Of a DNA stretch of 19,208 nt, positions 1-7,410 are shown in pieces. Under the pieces are notes generated by a model. The model worked only from the letters and a program-made list of their open reading frames with translations. It made no database searches and was not told the origin of the DNA. The translations under genes and the position numbers were made by a program. Source of the stretch: JBEKVE01 sp049514335 (GTDB lineage Bacteria; Actinomycetota; Acidimicrobiia; Acidimicrobiales; UBA8190); contig JBEKVE010000040.1 of the NCBI GenBank assembly GCA_049514335.1, forward strand, positions 1 to 19,208, read 5' to 3'. Positions within the stretch are counted from its first letter, which is position 1. Each line of letters opens with the position of its first letter.

Positions 1-417
1 ATGCTCGCCACGGAGTGCATCGGCGCATTCGTCCTGCCCGGGCTGGCCCACTCCTCGCCCGGCTACGTGAACAACGTCGTGGTGGCTTCCTTCGGCGGCA
101 CACCCACCCACAGCATCGGCGGGCTCGAGACCCTCTTCGCCCTCGCCGGTCTCGGCTACATGGTCGGCGGCCTCTTATTCGGCATCGCCATGTTCCGGGC
201 CCGCATCCTGTCTCGGTGGGCTGCTGCCCTTCTCGCCGTGGGTGCTCTGTCGACCGTCGCCCTTAAGTGGCTGCCGCAGTCGTTCAACCGGCCGATGGCA
301 GTTCCGGTCGGTGTCGCCCTCATCGGGCTCGGAGCCTCGCTGTGGCGTGATCAGCGCAACACGGTGTCTGAGATCTCACCCTCGGTCACTCCCTTGGAGC
401 ATGCGATTGCCTCATGA
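1..417 (+). CDS. Membrane protein, C-terminal part (5' end probably outside window)
   Basis: The reading frame is open from the first base to a TGA at 415-417, giving 138 residues. The ATG at position 1 coincides with the window edge, so this is more likely the tail of a longer gene than a true start. Three hydrophobic segments are visible: about residues 41-65 (GLETLFALAGLGYMVGGLLF), 72-90 and 100-115. The short C-terminal tail (WRDQRNTVSEISPSV...) is hydrophilic. I do not recognise a specific family; the pattern resembles small four- to six-helix actinobacterial membrane proteins of the DUF4386 kind, but no motif confirms this. The next strong ribosome-binding site downstream (461-467) lies about 45 bases after its stop, so it could be co-transcribed with the hydrolase gene. 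Confidence 0.6.
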   Translation: MLATECIGAFVLPGLAHSSPGYVNNVVVASFGGTPTHSIGGLETLFALAGLGYMVGGLLFGIAMFRARILSRWAAALLAVGALSTVALKWLPQSFNRPMAVPVGVALIGLGASLWRDQRNTVSEISPSVTPLEHAIAS

Positions 418-475
418 GGCCGAATTCGCATCCAACTTCAATCCGGACGTACCTCATCCCAGGAAGGACCGACAA

Positions 476-535
476 ATGATCGAGGCAAACCACCACACCA
501 AGCGCTACGGCAAGACCAACGCGGTGGGATTCACC
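476..535 (+). pseudogene. N-terminal remnant of an ABC transporter ATPase
   Basis: Codons from the ATG at 476 read MIEANHHTKRYGKTNAV, which closely matches the first strand of drug-export type ABC ATPases (pattern MIEA-x-x-LTKRYGKT-x-AV). After about 20 residues the similarity stops: there is no Walker A motif, signature or Walker B motif. A good ribosome-binding site (AGGAAGG, 461-467) sits 8 bases before the ATG. The remnant is in the same frame as the hydrolase that follows, so starting at 476 would give the hydrolase a 31-residue extension. The likeliest origin is deletion of an ABC ATPase gene that once preceded or neighboured this locus. Only about 20 residues support the match. Confidence 0.5.
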
Positions 536-568
536 GCGGGTTCCGAAGGACCGAGGGAAGGCATCGCC

Positions 569-2629
569 ATGAAGGCAAAGCGGATCTACAACCCCAGTCG
601 GATCGTTGCCCTGGTGGTCATCGGGGCAATGTTGCTCGGCCTGACCTACCTCCGGTTCGCACCCGGCGACGCCGCGGTCTCGGTGGGCGCCGGAGCCAAG
701 GCCGGTGACCTGACCATGCACGCGTGCACGTACGCGACCGAAAAGGGTGCGATGCCCGCGGACTGCGGCACGTTGGTCGTGCCAGAGAACCGAGCGAGCT
801 CGACGTCGCGGCTGATCGCGCTGCCGGTGACCCGGATCCTGGCTCGCTCATCGCACCCGCTGGCGCCGATCTTCCATCTCAACGGCGGCCCGGGTATAAC
901 CAACATGACGTTCCCCCAAGCGAGCCGCCTGACCGCCCAGCACGATGTCGTCATGGTCGGCTACCGCGGGGTCGACGGCTCGTCGGTGCTGAACTGTCCC
1001 GAGGTGACGGCGGCGCTGGAGAACTCCGCAGACTACCTGGGCAAAGCGTCGCTGCGTGCGTACTCCCAGGCCTTCGCCTCCTGCGCAAAGCGCCTTGAGC
1101 GAAGCGGCGTCGACCTCGCCGGCTACACGCTGGCGCAGCAGGCCGACGACATCGAGGCCGCTCGCGTGGCGCTCGGCTACAAGCGCATCGACCTGCTCAG
1201 CGAGAGCGCCGGGACCCGTCTGGGGATGATCTACCAGTGGCGGTACCCGAACAGTGTCGACCGCTCGGTGATGATCGGGGTCAACCCGCCCGGGAACTTC
1301 ATCTACAGCGGAGCCGAGATCGATCAGGGGATCGAGCACTATTCGGCGCTGTGCGCGCAGCAGGCTGCCTGCCGCGCCCGCACCGCCAACCTGGCCGCCA
1401 GCATGAAGCACACGGCGGCCGACATGCCGAGCAGTTGGCTCTCCCTGCCGATCAAGCCGGGCAACGTCCTGGTGGGGACGTTCCTCGGGCTCACGGAGGC
1501 GAACTCGAACAGCGGTTCGATACTGTCCGGGCCGCTGACCCTCAACTCGTGGATCTCCGCCGCGCACGGCGATCCGAGCGGCCTGTGGCTGCTGTCGTGG
1601 CTGTCCGGTGTCGTCCTCCCCCAGTCGTTCGCCTGGGGCGAGTTGGCAAGCATCGGGATGGCCGACGCGCAGCCCGTCAAGCGCTACTTCAGCTCCGGCG
1701 CGGACCGGGGCTCGATCATCGGCAATCCCCTCGGGGAGTTCTTGTGGGGGGCAGGAGGCATGGCTCGCGCCTGGCCGGCCAACCCGGGCGAGAACCAGTA
1801 CACCAGCGTGCAGAATTCGAACATCCCGACGCTGCTCATCGGCGGGACGCTCGACTTCGAGACGCCGGCCCAGAACGCCACGAAGGAGCTGTTGCCGCAC
1901 CTTTCCCAGGGGCATCAGGTCATCCTGTCCGGGCTCGGGCACGTGGACGACTTCGACGCCTACGAGCCGAGCGCCAGTACGCAGCTGCTGACCACGTTCT
2001 ACGCCACCGGCAAGGTCGACACGTCCCGCTACACCCCGAACGTGGTCAGCTTCACGCCACCGCAATCGCAGGCCAAGATTGCCAAGGACATCCTTGGGTT
2101 CATGATCGGCCTCGCCTTGTTGGCAGTGATCTGGCTCGTGGTGTTGGCGATCCGGATCCGCCGCCGAGGCGGTACCGGCCGCAAGACGGGCGCATGGATC
2201 CGTTCGGCCGGTCCGATCGTCTTCGGACTGGGCGGATGGTTCCTCGGCGAAGTGTTGGTACTACGGTTCTGGCCGAGTCGGGCGCTCCCCGACCAGCTGC
2301 TGGCAGTGGTCTCGGTCGCCGTGCCGATCTGGCTCGGGGTCTACGCCGGCTGGGTCCGCACCGACACGCAGAAGGCGATGCGGGCCAAGGGCATCGGTGC
2401 CGCGGGTGTCGGTGCGGTGGTCGGAGCCGCACTCGGTTTCCACGCGACGAGCGGGCTCATGGCGTTGATCACGACGATCATCGGTGCGGCGGTCGTGTCG
2501 AACCTGAGCCTGCTCGTGCTCGACATCGGGACCGAGCGGGCCGCCTCCCGGGGAACGGCCGCTCCGGCGGTGGATCTGTCGGAGACGGAGCACCTGGAGA
2601 CGGAGCACCTGGAGCCGGCCCTGCACTGA
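569..2629 (+). CDS. Membrane-anchored alpha/beta hydrolase (TAP/prolyl-aminopeptidase type) with C-terminal membrane domain
   Basis: I chose ATG 569 because GAGGGAAGG (553-561) lies 7 bases upstream and a signal-anchor follows directly (residues about 11-30); this gives 686 residues. ATG 476 is an in-frame alternative that would add an ABC-ATPase remnant. The hydrolase core shows an oxyanion-hole motif NGGPG (residues 105-109), a nucleophile elbow SESAG with Ser213, an acid in GTLDFETP (Asp429) and a catalytic His in GLGHVDD (His458). This order and spacing fit secreted alpha/beta hydrolases with a TAP-like C-terminal domain, which cleave peptides or esters outside the membrane. Substrate is unknown. 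From about residue 508 the protein carries around four hydrophobic segments to near its end, which is unusual for the family. It ends in a tandem ETEHL repeat. Convergent with the HAD gene, separated by a strong hairpin. Confidence 0.85.
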   Translation: MKAKRIYNPSRIVALVVIGAMLLGLTYLRFAPGDAAVSVGAGAKAGDLTMHACTYATEKGAMPADCGTLVVPENRASSTSRLIALPVTRILARSSHPLAPIFHLNGGPGITNMTFPQASRLTAQHDVVMVGYRGVDGSSVLNCPEVTAALENSADYLGKASLRAYSQAFASCAKRLERSGVDLAGYTLAQQADDIEAARVALGYKRIDLLSESAGTRLGMIYQWRYPNSVDRSVMIGVNPPGNFIYSGAEIDQGIEHYSALCAQQAACRARTANLAASMKHTAADMPSSWLSLPIKPGNVLVGTFLGLTEANSNSGSILSGPLTLNSWISAAHGDPSGLWLLSWLSGVVLPQSFAWGELASIGMADAQPVKRYFSSGADRGSIIGNPLGEFLWGAGGMARAWPANPGENQYTSVQNSNIPTLLIGGTLDFETPAQNATKELLPHLSQGHQVILSGLGHVDDFDAYEPSASTQLLTTFYATGKVDTSRYTPNVVSFTPPQSQAKIAKDILGFMIGLALLAVIWLVVLAIRIRRRGGTGRKTGAWIRSAGPIVFGLGGWFLGEVLVLRFWPSRALPDQLLAVVSVAVPIWLGVYAGWVRTDTQKAMRAKGIGAAGVGAVVGAALGFHATSGLMALITTIIGAAVVSNLSLLVLDIGTERAASRGTAAPAVDLSETEHLETEHLEPALH
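2581..2610 (+). repeat. Two tandem copies of a 15-bp unit in the hydrolase gene
   Basis: The unit GGAGACGGAGCACCT occurs at 2581-2595 and again at 2596-2610 without change. In frame it encodes ETEHL twice at the acidic C-terminus. The length is a multiple of three, so copy-number change would not break the reading frame. Confidence 0.9.
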
Positions 2630-2639
2630 TCGCCCGAAC

Positions 2640-2674
2640 CGTGTCGGGGAATCCCTGGAGGATTCCCCGACACG
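2640..2674. terminator. Perfect 15-bp hairpin between convergent genes
   Basis: The left arm CGTGTCGGGGAATCC (2640-2654) is followed by the loop CTGGA (2655-2659) and an exactly complementary right arm (2660-2674). It begins 11 bases after the hydrolase stop and lies about 68 bases from the end of the converging HAD gene, so it can serve both strands. There is no T-run after either arm (CGCGCG follows on the plus strand), as is common for actinobacterial terminators. Confidence 0.8.
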
Positions 2675-2741
2675 CGCGCGGGTGATGGCGAGTGACGCAC
2701 GAGTCTGGCTCTCCCTGGGTGTTTGACAGACGCAAGGCCGG

Positions 2742-3383
2742 CTAGGGGATGAGCCCCAGATCCTCGAGCAGGCTGGCAAGTCGTTCGGGACTCGTGAAAT
2801 GACGGGCGACGAGGCCCTTCTGGGACGCGGCCCTGACGTTCTCAGGGTTGTCGTCGACGTAAAGGGTCGACGACGGCGTCAGGTTGAAGCGTCGCACGAG
2901 CAGGTCGAAGAAGCGTGGGTCGGGTTTGAGGAGCTGGACGTCTCCGGAGACGACTTCGCCGTCGAACCAGTGAAGGAACGGGAACAGGGTCTTGGCGATT
3001 CTCCAGTTGTCGGAGCCCCAGTTGGTGGCGGCGTAGATCGGCACCCGGCTGTTGGATGCTCGGAGGGCGGCGAAGACCTCGACGCTGCCGGGAACGGGCC
3101 CGTTCCACATCTCCTCGAAGCGGTCTTCCCAGGCGTGGATCTCCTCGGACCACTCCGGGAACGCGCTGACCAGCGCCGGGATGGACGAACTGAGGGGAAC
3201 GCCGAGGTCGTGTTGCGCGTGCCAGGAGGGGGTACACACCTCACCGAGGAACGACTCCATACGATCAGCGTCCGAGAAGATCTTGCGATAGAGGTGTCGC
3301 GGGTCCCAGTCGACCAGCACACCGCCGACGTCAAAGACGACGACATCGATCGCTCCACGCTCGGTCCGCTCCACCGCGGTCAT
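2742..3383 (-). CDS. HAD-superfamily phosphatase (haloacid dehalogenase-like)
   Basis: Starting at ATG 3383 (GGGAAAGAG lies just upstream) gives 213 residues, normal for this family. Motif I is VVFDVGGVLVDWD, with Asp18 as the probable nucleophile; the +2 residue is Gly, as in the YihX/2-haloacid dehalogenase branch. Motif II is the IYAATNWG segment, motif III is the Lys of LLKPDPRFF and motif IV is YVDDNPENV. A helical cap lies between motifs I and II. Such enzymes dephosphorylate small sugar or nucleotide phosphates in the cytoplasm. In-frame starts at 3410 and 3455 exist but lack a convincing ribosome-binding site. The gene is divergent from a DeoR regulator and MFS transporter, which suggests a sugar-phosphate substrate controlled by that regulator. 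Confidence 0.88.
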   Translation of the reverse strand: MTAVERTERGAIDVVVFDVGGVLVDWDPRHLYRKIFSDADRMESFLGEVCTPSWHAQHDLGVPLSSSIPALVSAFPEWSEEIHAWEDRFEEMWNGPVPGSVEVFAALRASNSRVPIYAATNWGSDNWRIAKTLFPFLHWFDGEVVSGDVQLLKPDPRFFDLLVRRFNLTPSSTLYVDDNPENVRAASQKGLVARHFTSPERLASLLEDLGLIP

Positions 3384-3475
3384 CAGCTCTTTCCCGGCTC
3401 CCAGGCGCATGCCACCACCGCCGGCTGAGGACGGCGCGGCTCGGGCCGTCACCATACCGAAAGTAACAGCATTTA

Positions 3476-3487
3476 TGTGTATACACA
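3476..3487. promoter_or_regulatory. 12-bp perfect palindrome, candidate DeoR operator
   Basis: TGTGTATACACA (3476-3487) is an exact palindrome in the AT-rich gap between the HAD and DeoR genes. It lies 12 bases upstream of the probable -10 element of deoR-type gene 3513, where the -35 region should be. DeoR-family regulators commonly bind such sites and repress their own promoter, so this is the best operator candidate. The assignment is inferred from position and symmetry only. Confidence 0.6.
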
Positions 3488-3499
3488 CAGAAAGCTTGT

Positions 3500-3505
3500 T
3501 ATATT
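3500..3505 (+). promoter_or_regulatory. Probable -10 element of a leaderless DeoR transcript
   Basis: TATATT at 3500-3505 is the best -10 match in the gap. The GTG start at 3513 follows after 7 bases, about where transcription would begin, so the message would have no 5' leader. No clear -35 hexamer is seen; that region is occupied by the palindrome. Confidence 0.45.
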
Positions 3506-3512
3506 TGAGCCC

Positions 3513-4271
3513 GTGAACGGGATGCGGCGTCGCCGTCAGATCGTGGAGGCGCTGAGGGAGCGCGAGGAGGTGCAGGTCGCGGCCTTGGCCCTCGACCTGG
3601 GCTGCTCGGAGATGACCGTGCGCCGGGACCTCGAGGCCCTCGAACGCGACGGCATCCTCCGTCGTGTCCACGGAGGCGCCACCCGTGCCCGGGGCACCGC
3701 GGAAGAGGCCCCCTACTCCATGCGAGCCTTCAGCCGTGCCGAGGAGAAAGCCCGGATCGGCTCGGCGTGCGCCGGACTCCTCGACGACGGCGAGACCGTC
3801 GTCATCGACGGCGGCACCACCGCCCTCGAGCTGGCGCGTGCGCTGACGGGAAGGCGCCTCACGGTCATGCCACTGGCACTTCGGCCCGTCTTCGAGCTGC
3901 ACGACTCACCCGGGGTGCGGCTCCTGCTCCCCGGCGGCGAAGTACGACCCGGAGAGCTCTCGCTCATCGGCGGGCTGTCACGTCGCAGCTTCTCGGACCT
4001 GCGCTTCGACACCTTCATCCTGAGTCCGTGCGGGATCGACCCCGAGGCTGGGGTCACAGCCCATCTGATGGAGGAGGCGGAAATCAAGCGGGCCGCGCTT
4101 GAGGCCTCCCGGCGGGTGATCGCTGTGGCGGACTCCACCAAGCTCGGGCTCGTCGCCTTCGACCAGGTCTGTGACATCCAGAAAGTCGACATCTTGGTGA
4201 CCGACAGCGAAGCCGACCTGCGTCTCGTGGAGGAGCTCGTCGGTCTCGGTGTGGATGTCCGACTGGCCTGA
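3513..4271 (+). CDS. DeoR-family transcriptional regulator
   Basis: The frame is open from 3477, but I place the start at GTG 3513 (252 residues), because earlier codons overlap the palindrome and the probable promoter. ATG 3522 is an alternative. The N-terminal winged helix reads RRRRQIVEALREREEVQV, then MTVRRDLEALERDGILRRVHGG, the DeoR signature. The rest is the sugar-phosphate-sensing domain, including IDGGTTALELARAL, CGIDPEAGVTAH and a VADSTKLG segment near the C-terminus. Family members repress sugar or nucleoside catabolic genes and release DNA on binding a phosphorylated sugar. The MFS gene starts 14 bases after its stop, so the two form an operon. Likely targets are itself, the transporter and the divergent HAD phosphatase. 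Confidence 0.9.
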   Translation: MNGMRRRRQIVEALREREEVQVAALALDLGCSEMTVRRDLEALERDGILRRVHGGATRARGTAEEAPYSMRAFSRAEEKARIGSACAGLLDDGETVVIDGGTTALELARALTGRRLTVMPLALRPVFELHDSPGVRLLLPGGEVRPGELSLIGGLSRRSFSDLRFDTFILSPCGIDPEAGVTAHLMEEAEIKRAALEASRRVIAVADSTKLGLVAFDQVCDIQKVDILVTDSEADLRLVEELVGLGVDVRLA

Positions 4272-4285
4272 TTCGGCTCTCGACG

Positions 4286-5515
4286 GTGACATCGCCAGTC
4301 CCATCCATCCCGAAAACGACCGAGCGGGCCAGCGCCGTTCCCGCGGTGGCTGCCGTGTTCTTCGTGCACGGCCTCCTCTTTGCATCGTGGGTCGCTCACA
4401 TTCCCCAGGTGAAGGCGAACCTCGGCCTCGGCCTCGGACTGCTCGGCATCGCCCTGTTGGGAGCGCCGGTCGGATCGATCCTGGCCATGTCGGGCGCCGG
4501 CTATCTCGTCCCCCGCCTCGGCAGCCGACGGGTCCTGCGCGTCGCGATGATCGGGTATTGCCTCGTCCCGGCGCTTCTCGGGGTGACGGGGAGCCTCGTC
4601 GCCTTCGTGATCGTCTACATGTTTTGGGGGATCTTCCAGGGCACCGTGGAAGTGGCCATGAACACGCAAGGCGTCGCCGCCGAAGGGGCCGAACGGCGTC
4701 CCGTCATGCCCATGTTCCATGGCTCATGGAGCCTCGGCGCACTGGCCGGCGCCCTCCTCGGAACCGTGGCCGTGGCGCTCGGCGTGCCGCTCGCCGGCCA
4801 GCTCCTGGTCCTGGGCACGGTCTCGCTCGTAGTGCTCGGCGTCCTCACCAGACGGCTGCTGCCCGGGGATCGCCACGACCTTCCTCCGGGGTCCGTCGCC
4901 GCCGCTCGACCGGCTCCCGTTCGTCGCTGGTGGACGACAGCCTTGCTGGTCCTCTGCGTCGTGGCTCTGGCCGACATGCTTTGCGAGGGGGCCGCAGCCG
5001 ACTGGTCGGCCGTGTACCTGCGCTCGTCGTTCCACGCCACGGGGGTGATCGTGGGGCTGGCCTACACCCTCTACTCGCTCGCCATGGTCGTGACCCGGTT
5101 CGCCGGCAGCCGGCTTGTCGCCCGCTGGCCGAACGAGCGTGTCCTGCCTGCCCTCACCGCCCTCGCCACACTGGGGTTTGCCGCCGGGCTGGTCGTCAAC
5201 GACGCGGGGGTCATGCTCGTCGCCTTCGCCTGCCTCGGAATCGGTTGTGCCCTCGTCATCCCGACGACCTACAGCACAGTCGGCCGTTTGGCCTCAGAGA
5301 ACCCCGGGCGGGGAGTGGCCCTGGTCTCGGGCATTGGCTGGGTCGGATTCGTTGCCGGCCCGGTCCTCATCGGTCAGATCGCGGCCATCAGCTCCCTTCG
5401 GGATGCGCTCATCGCCCTTCCCGTCCTCACGGCGCTCATCACCGTCTTGTTGGTCTCGACGGGCGCACTGACGACAGACCGAGCACGTAGCGACCAGCTA
5501 CCGAGCGAGAGGTGA
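4286..5515 (+). CDS. MFS transporter (YbjJ/fucose-permease-like)
   Basis: The 409-residue protein starts at GTG 4286, 14 bases after the regulator stop. About twelve hydrophobic helices are visible. The loop after helix 2 reads YLVPRLGSRRVL, a degenerate MFS motif A, and the HGSWSLGALAGALLG segment around residue 150 matches YbjJ/FucP-like permeases that import sugars or export small metabolites. A central loop rich in Pro and Arg (about residues 190-210) separates the two six-helix halves. Context with a DeoR regulator and a HAD phosphatase favours a sugar or sugar-derivative substrate, but the direction of transport cannot be read from the sequence. Confidence 0.85.
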   Translation: MTSPVPSIPKTTERASAVPAVAAVFFVHGLLFASWVAHIPQVKANLGLGLGLLGIALLGAPVGSILAMSGAGYLVPRLGSRRVLRVAMIGYCLVPALLGVTGSLVAFVIVYMFWGIFQGTVEVAMNTQGVAAEGAERRPVMPMFHGSWSLGALAGALLGTVAVALGVPLAGQLLVLGTVSLVVLGVLTRRLLPGDRHDLPPGSVAAARPAPVRRWWTTALLVLCVVALADMLCEGAAADWSAVYLRSSFHATGVIVGLAYTLYSLAMVVTRFAGSRLVARWPNERVLPALTALATLGFAAGLVVNDAGVMLVAFACLGIGCALVIPTTYSTVGRLASENPGRGVALVSGIGWVGFVAGPVLIGQIAAISSLRDALIALPVLTALITVLLVSTGALTTDRARSDQLPSER

Positions 5516-5520
5516 CGCGC

Positions 5521-5857
5521 TCCGGACTGCGATGTGCGATTGGCGGCGGCGCTCCGAAGGGACGCCAGAATCACCGCTGGGTCCTGCTGACCGCGCGCTG
5601 TGCCATCAGCAGCCACCCACCGGTTGTAGTTGAATCCGTGGCGGAGCATCCCGGTGAGGATCGCAGTCATGCCAAACGCGCCCTCCGCTCACGTGAGCGA
5701 GGACGTCTCTGACGCGCCACTGCGAGCACAACGATGGAGCGTTCCAGTGCGCGTCGTCCGGGTCGGCGAGTCGATCAGCGAGATCCAGCATCTCGTCACG
5801 AACTGCTTCCCCGACCTCCACGGCATCTCCCCGTACTTCGAATGAGCGTAGACGCAT
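5521..5857 (-). pseudogene. Broken mycothiol-dependent maleylpyruvate isomerase/DinB-type enzyme
   Basis: From 5857 the minus strand encodes the family N-terminus, with WNAPSLCSQWRVRDVLAHVS, closely similar to the intact paralogue at 14636-15262 (QWSTPSMCEQWTVRDVLAHMT). Around 5680-5695 the frame shifts by one base, after which the homology continues as GMTAILTGMLRHGFNYNRWV and PAVILASLRSAAANRTS. Similarity ends near 5521, right against the stop of the MFS gene. The missing part is roughly the C-terminal half, including the HGEDIRRPLG-type segment. This is a decayed gene with one frameshift and a 3' deletion; a sequencing error could explain the frameshift but not the truncation. Confidence 0.72.
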
Positions 5858-5944
5858 GCTGCGAGTGATCGGGCGCCATGCGTTTGTCGGTCGACGGGGC
5901 CGAATGTCGACGGGTGTACACTGACTTCAATCCGGGAGCGAACC

Positions 5945-5995
5945 GTGATCATTGTGGGTAGGGCGGGCCAACTGGAACAGCGCCCAGCTGCGTGA
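5945..5995 (+). CDS. Possible 16-residue leader peptide coupled to the ABC ATPase
   Basis: GTG 5945 is preceded by GGGAG (5934-5938) with 6-base spacing, and opens a 16-codon frame (VIIVGRAGQLEQRPAA). Its TGA (5993-5995) overlaps the GTG start of the ATPase (5992-5994) as GTGA. The ATPase itself has no ribosome-binding site, so ribosomes finishing this short frame could restart there. No run of a single amino-acid codon suggests an attenuator. The frame could also be chance. Confidence 0.3.
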   Translation: MIIVGRAGQLEQRPAA

Positions 5996-7410
5996 CTGCG
6001 GTGGCGACCATGAGGCTCACACGCCGGGGCGGGGGATCGGGCAGCTCTCCGAGCGGGCGGGCGTGGCAGGTGCTCGTCGACGGGAGCGTCGTCGGCTCTG
6101 TCCCCAACAACGAGACCGTCGACCTACCGCTCGAAGCAGGACGTCACGCCGTCCAGGTGAAGTCGATGCGCTTTCTCCGCAGCCCGGAGCAGTCCGTCGT
6201 CGTTTCGGAGGGACAGGTCATCGGGCTCTCGTGCCGGCGACGCCCCCGTCACCCCTTCATCGTGCAGCGATCGATCTTCTTGCTGGTAGGCAGCCTGTTC
6301 AAGCACGACCTCTGGATCAGTCTCTCGCCTGACGACACTGTGGACACCGTCGAGCCGGGCAGCGGGAACGGCTTGCGAACGGGGGGCGCGGCACTGCCAC
6401 CGGCCGGCGTCAGGAGACTGACCGACGTCAGGGAGATCACGAGCGCACCGAGCGTCGACGGCGAAGGAGGGCCTTCTGCCCTCGCAGTGCGCGAGCTGAC
6501 CAAGCGCTTCGGTCACCGGACCGCGTTCTCCGAGGTGTCGTTCAAAGTTGCCTACGGGGAGGTCTTCGGGTTCCTGGGTCCGAACGGCGCCGGCAAGACC
6601 ACGACCGTCCGCACGCTTGGCACGCTGATCGCGCCGACCTCTGGCTCGGCCACGGTGGCCGGCATCCCGCTCGCTGCCGAGAACGAGGTGGAGATCCGCC
6701 AGCACATCGCCATCATGCCCGAGGCACCCGGTCTCTATCTGCGGCTGACCGTGACCGAGAATCTGGAATACTTCGCCGGGCTGTACGGGCTTCATAAACC
6801 CGGGCCGAGGATCGAAAAGGCACTCGAGGCCGTCAACCTGGGCAACCGGGCCGACGATCTGTGCGGTGGGCTCTCCAAGGGGCTCCGCCAGCGCGTCGGA
6901 ATGGCCAGGACACTGCTGAGCGATCCAGCCGTCATGTTCCTCGACGAACCGACGTCGGGCCTCGACCCTGTGGCGGCACGCGAGGTCCACGAGCTGATCC
7001 TCGGGCTCCGCCAGCAAGGAGTGACGATCTTCCTCACCACGCACCGGCTCGACGAGGCCGAGAAGCTCTGCGACCGGGTGGCCATCTTGAACACCACGCT
7101 TCGCACGGTCGGAACGCCGGCGGGGCTGCGGGAGCAGCTCTTCAAGAAATCGCTCTTCGTGACCACCGTCGAGCCGGTGAAGAGCCCCGAGGAGGTCTTC
7201 ACCCCGAGCAAGGGCGTCGAGAGCTGGCGAAGCGAAGGCCCCGCTTCCTACGTGCTCTCGGTTTCGGACCCGAGGGCGGCCGCACCTGCGGTGGTCCGGG
7301 GCCTCGTCGATGCCGGAGCAGATGTCCTCACCATCGGTGAGACGCAGTACTCGCTCGAGGACGTGTACCTGGAGCTGATCGCCGAAGACGTCGAGGCCCA
7401 AAAGTCATGA
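5992..7410 (+). CDS. ABC transporter ATPase with N-terminal PEGA-like beta domain
   Basis: The GTG 5992 start gives 472 residues, about 160 more than usual for ABC-2 export ATPases; ATG 6010 is an alternative. Residues about 22-85 form a beta-rich segment (WQVLVDGSVVGSVPNNETVD, then EAGRHAVQVKS), like PEGA-type domains found alone in actinobacteria. A hydrophobic stretch follows (FIVQRSIFLLVGSLF), then a linker to about residue 160. The ATPase has Walker A GPNGAGKTT (196-204), signature LSKG (294-297), Walker B VMFLDEP (314-320) and H-loop His351. LSKGLRQRVG is typical of the DrrA/CcmA group, which exports drugs or lipids or has other substrates. It overlaps the permease gene by ATGA, so the two proteins are almost certainly partners. 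Substrate unknown. Confidence 0.9.
   Translation: MTAVATMRLTRRGGGSGSSPSGRAWQVLVDGSVVGSVPNNETVDLPLEAGRHAVQVKSMRFLRSPEQSVVVSEGQVIGLSCRRRPRHPFIVQRSIFLLVGSLFKHDLWISLSPDDTVDTVEPGSGNGLRTGGAALPPAGVRRLTDVREITSAPSVDGEGGPSALAVRELTKRFGHRTAFSEVSFKVAYGEVFGFLGPNGAGKTTTVRTLGTLIAPTSGSATVAGIPLAAENEVEIRQHIAIMPEAPGLYLRLTVTENLEYFAGLYGLHKPGPRIEKALEAVNLGNRADDLCGGLSKGLRQRVGMARTLLSDPAVMFLDEPTSGLDPVAAREVHELILGLRQQGVTIFLTTHRLDEAEKLCDRVAILNTTLRTVGTPAGLREQLFKKSLFVTTVEPVKSPEEVFTPSKGVESWRSEGPASYVLSVSDPRAAAPAVVRGLVDAGADVLTIGETQYSLEDVYLELIAEDVEAQKS

Noticed and set aside
848..2065. 405-codon minus-strand frame opposite the hydrolase
   Set aside because: It is entirely antisense to a gene with a clear catalytic triad and shows only the Arg/Val/Gly-rich composition of a shadow frame.
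3384..3902. Extended N-terminus of the HAD protein
   Set aside because: The added residues run antisense through the DeoR gene and its promoter, and similarity to HAD proteins begins only near 3353.
5884..5922. TTGTCG / TACACT promoter for the ABC operon
   Set aside because: The spacing is 27 bases, too long for a normal housekeeping promoter. TACACT alone may still be a -10 element.
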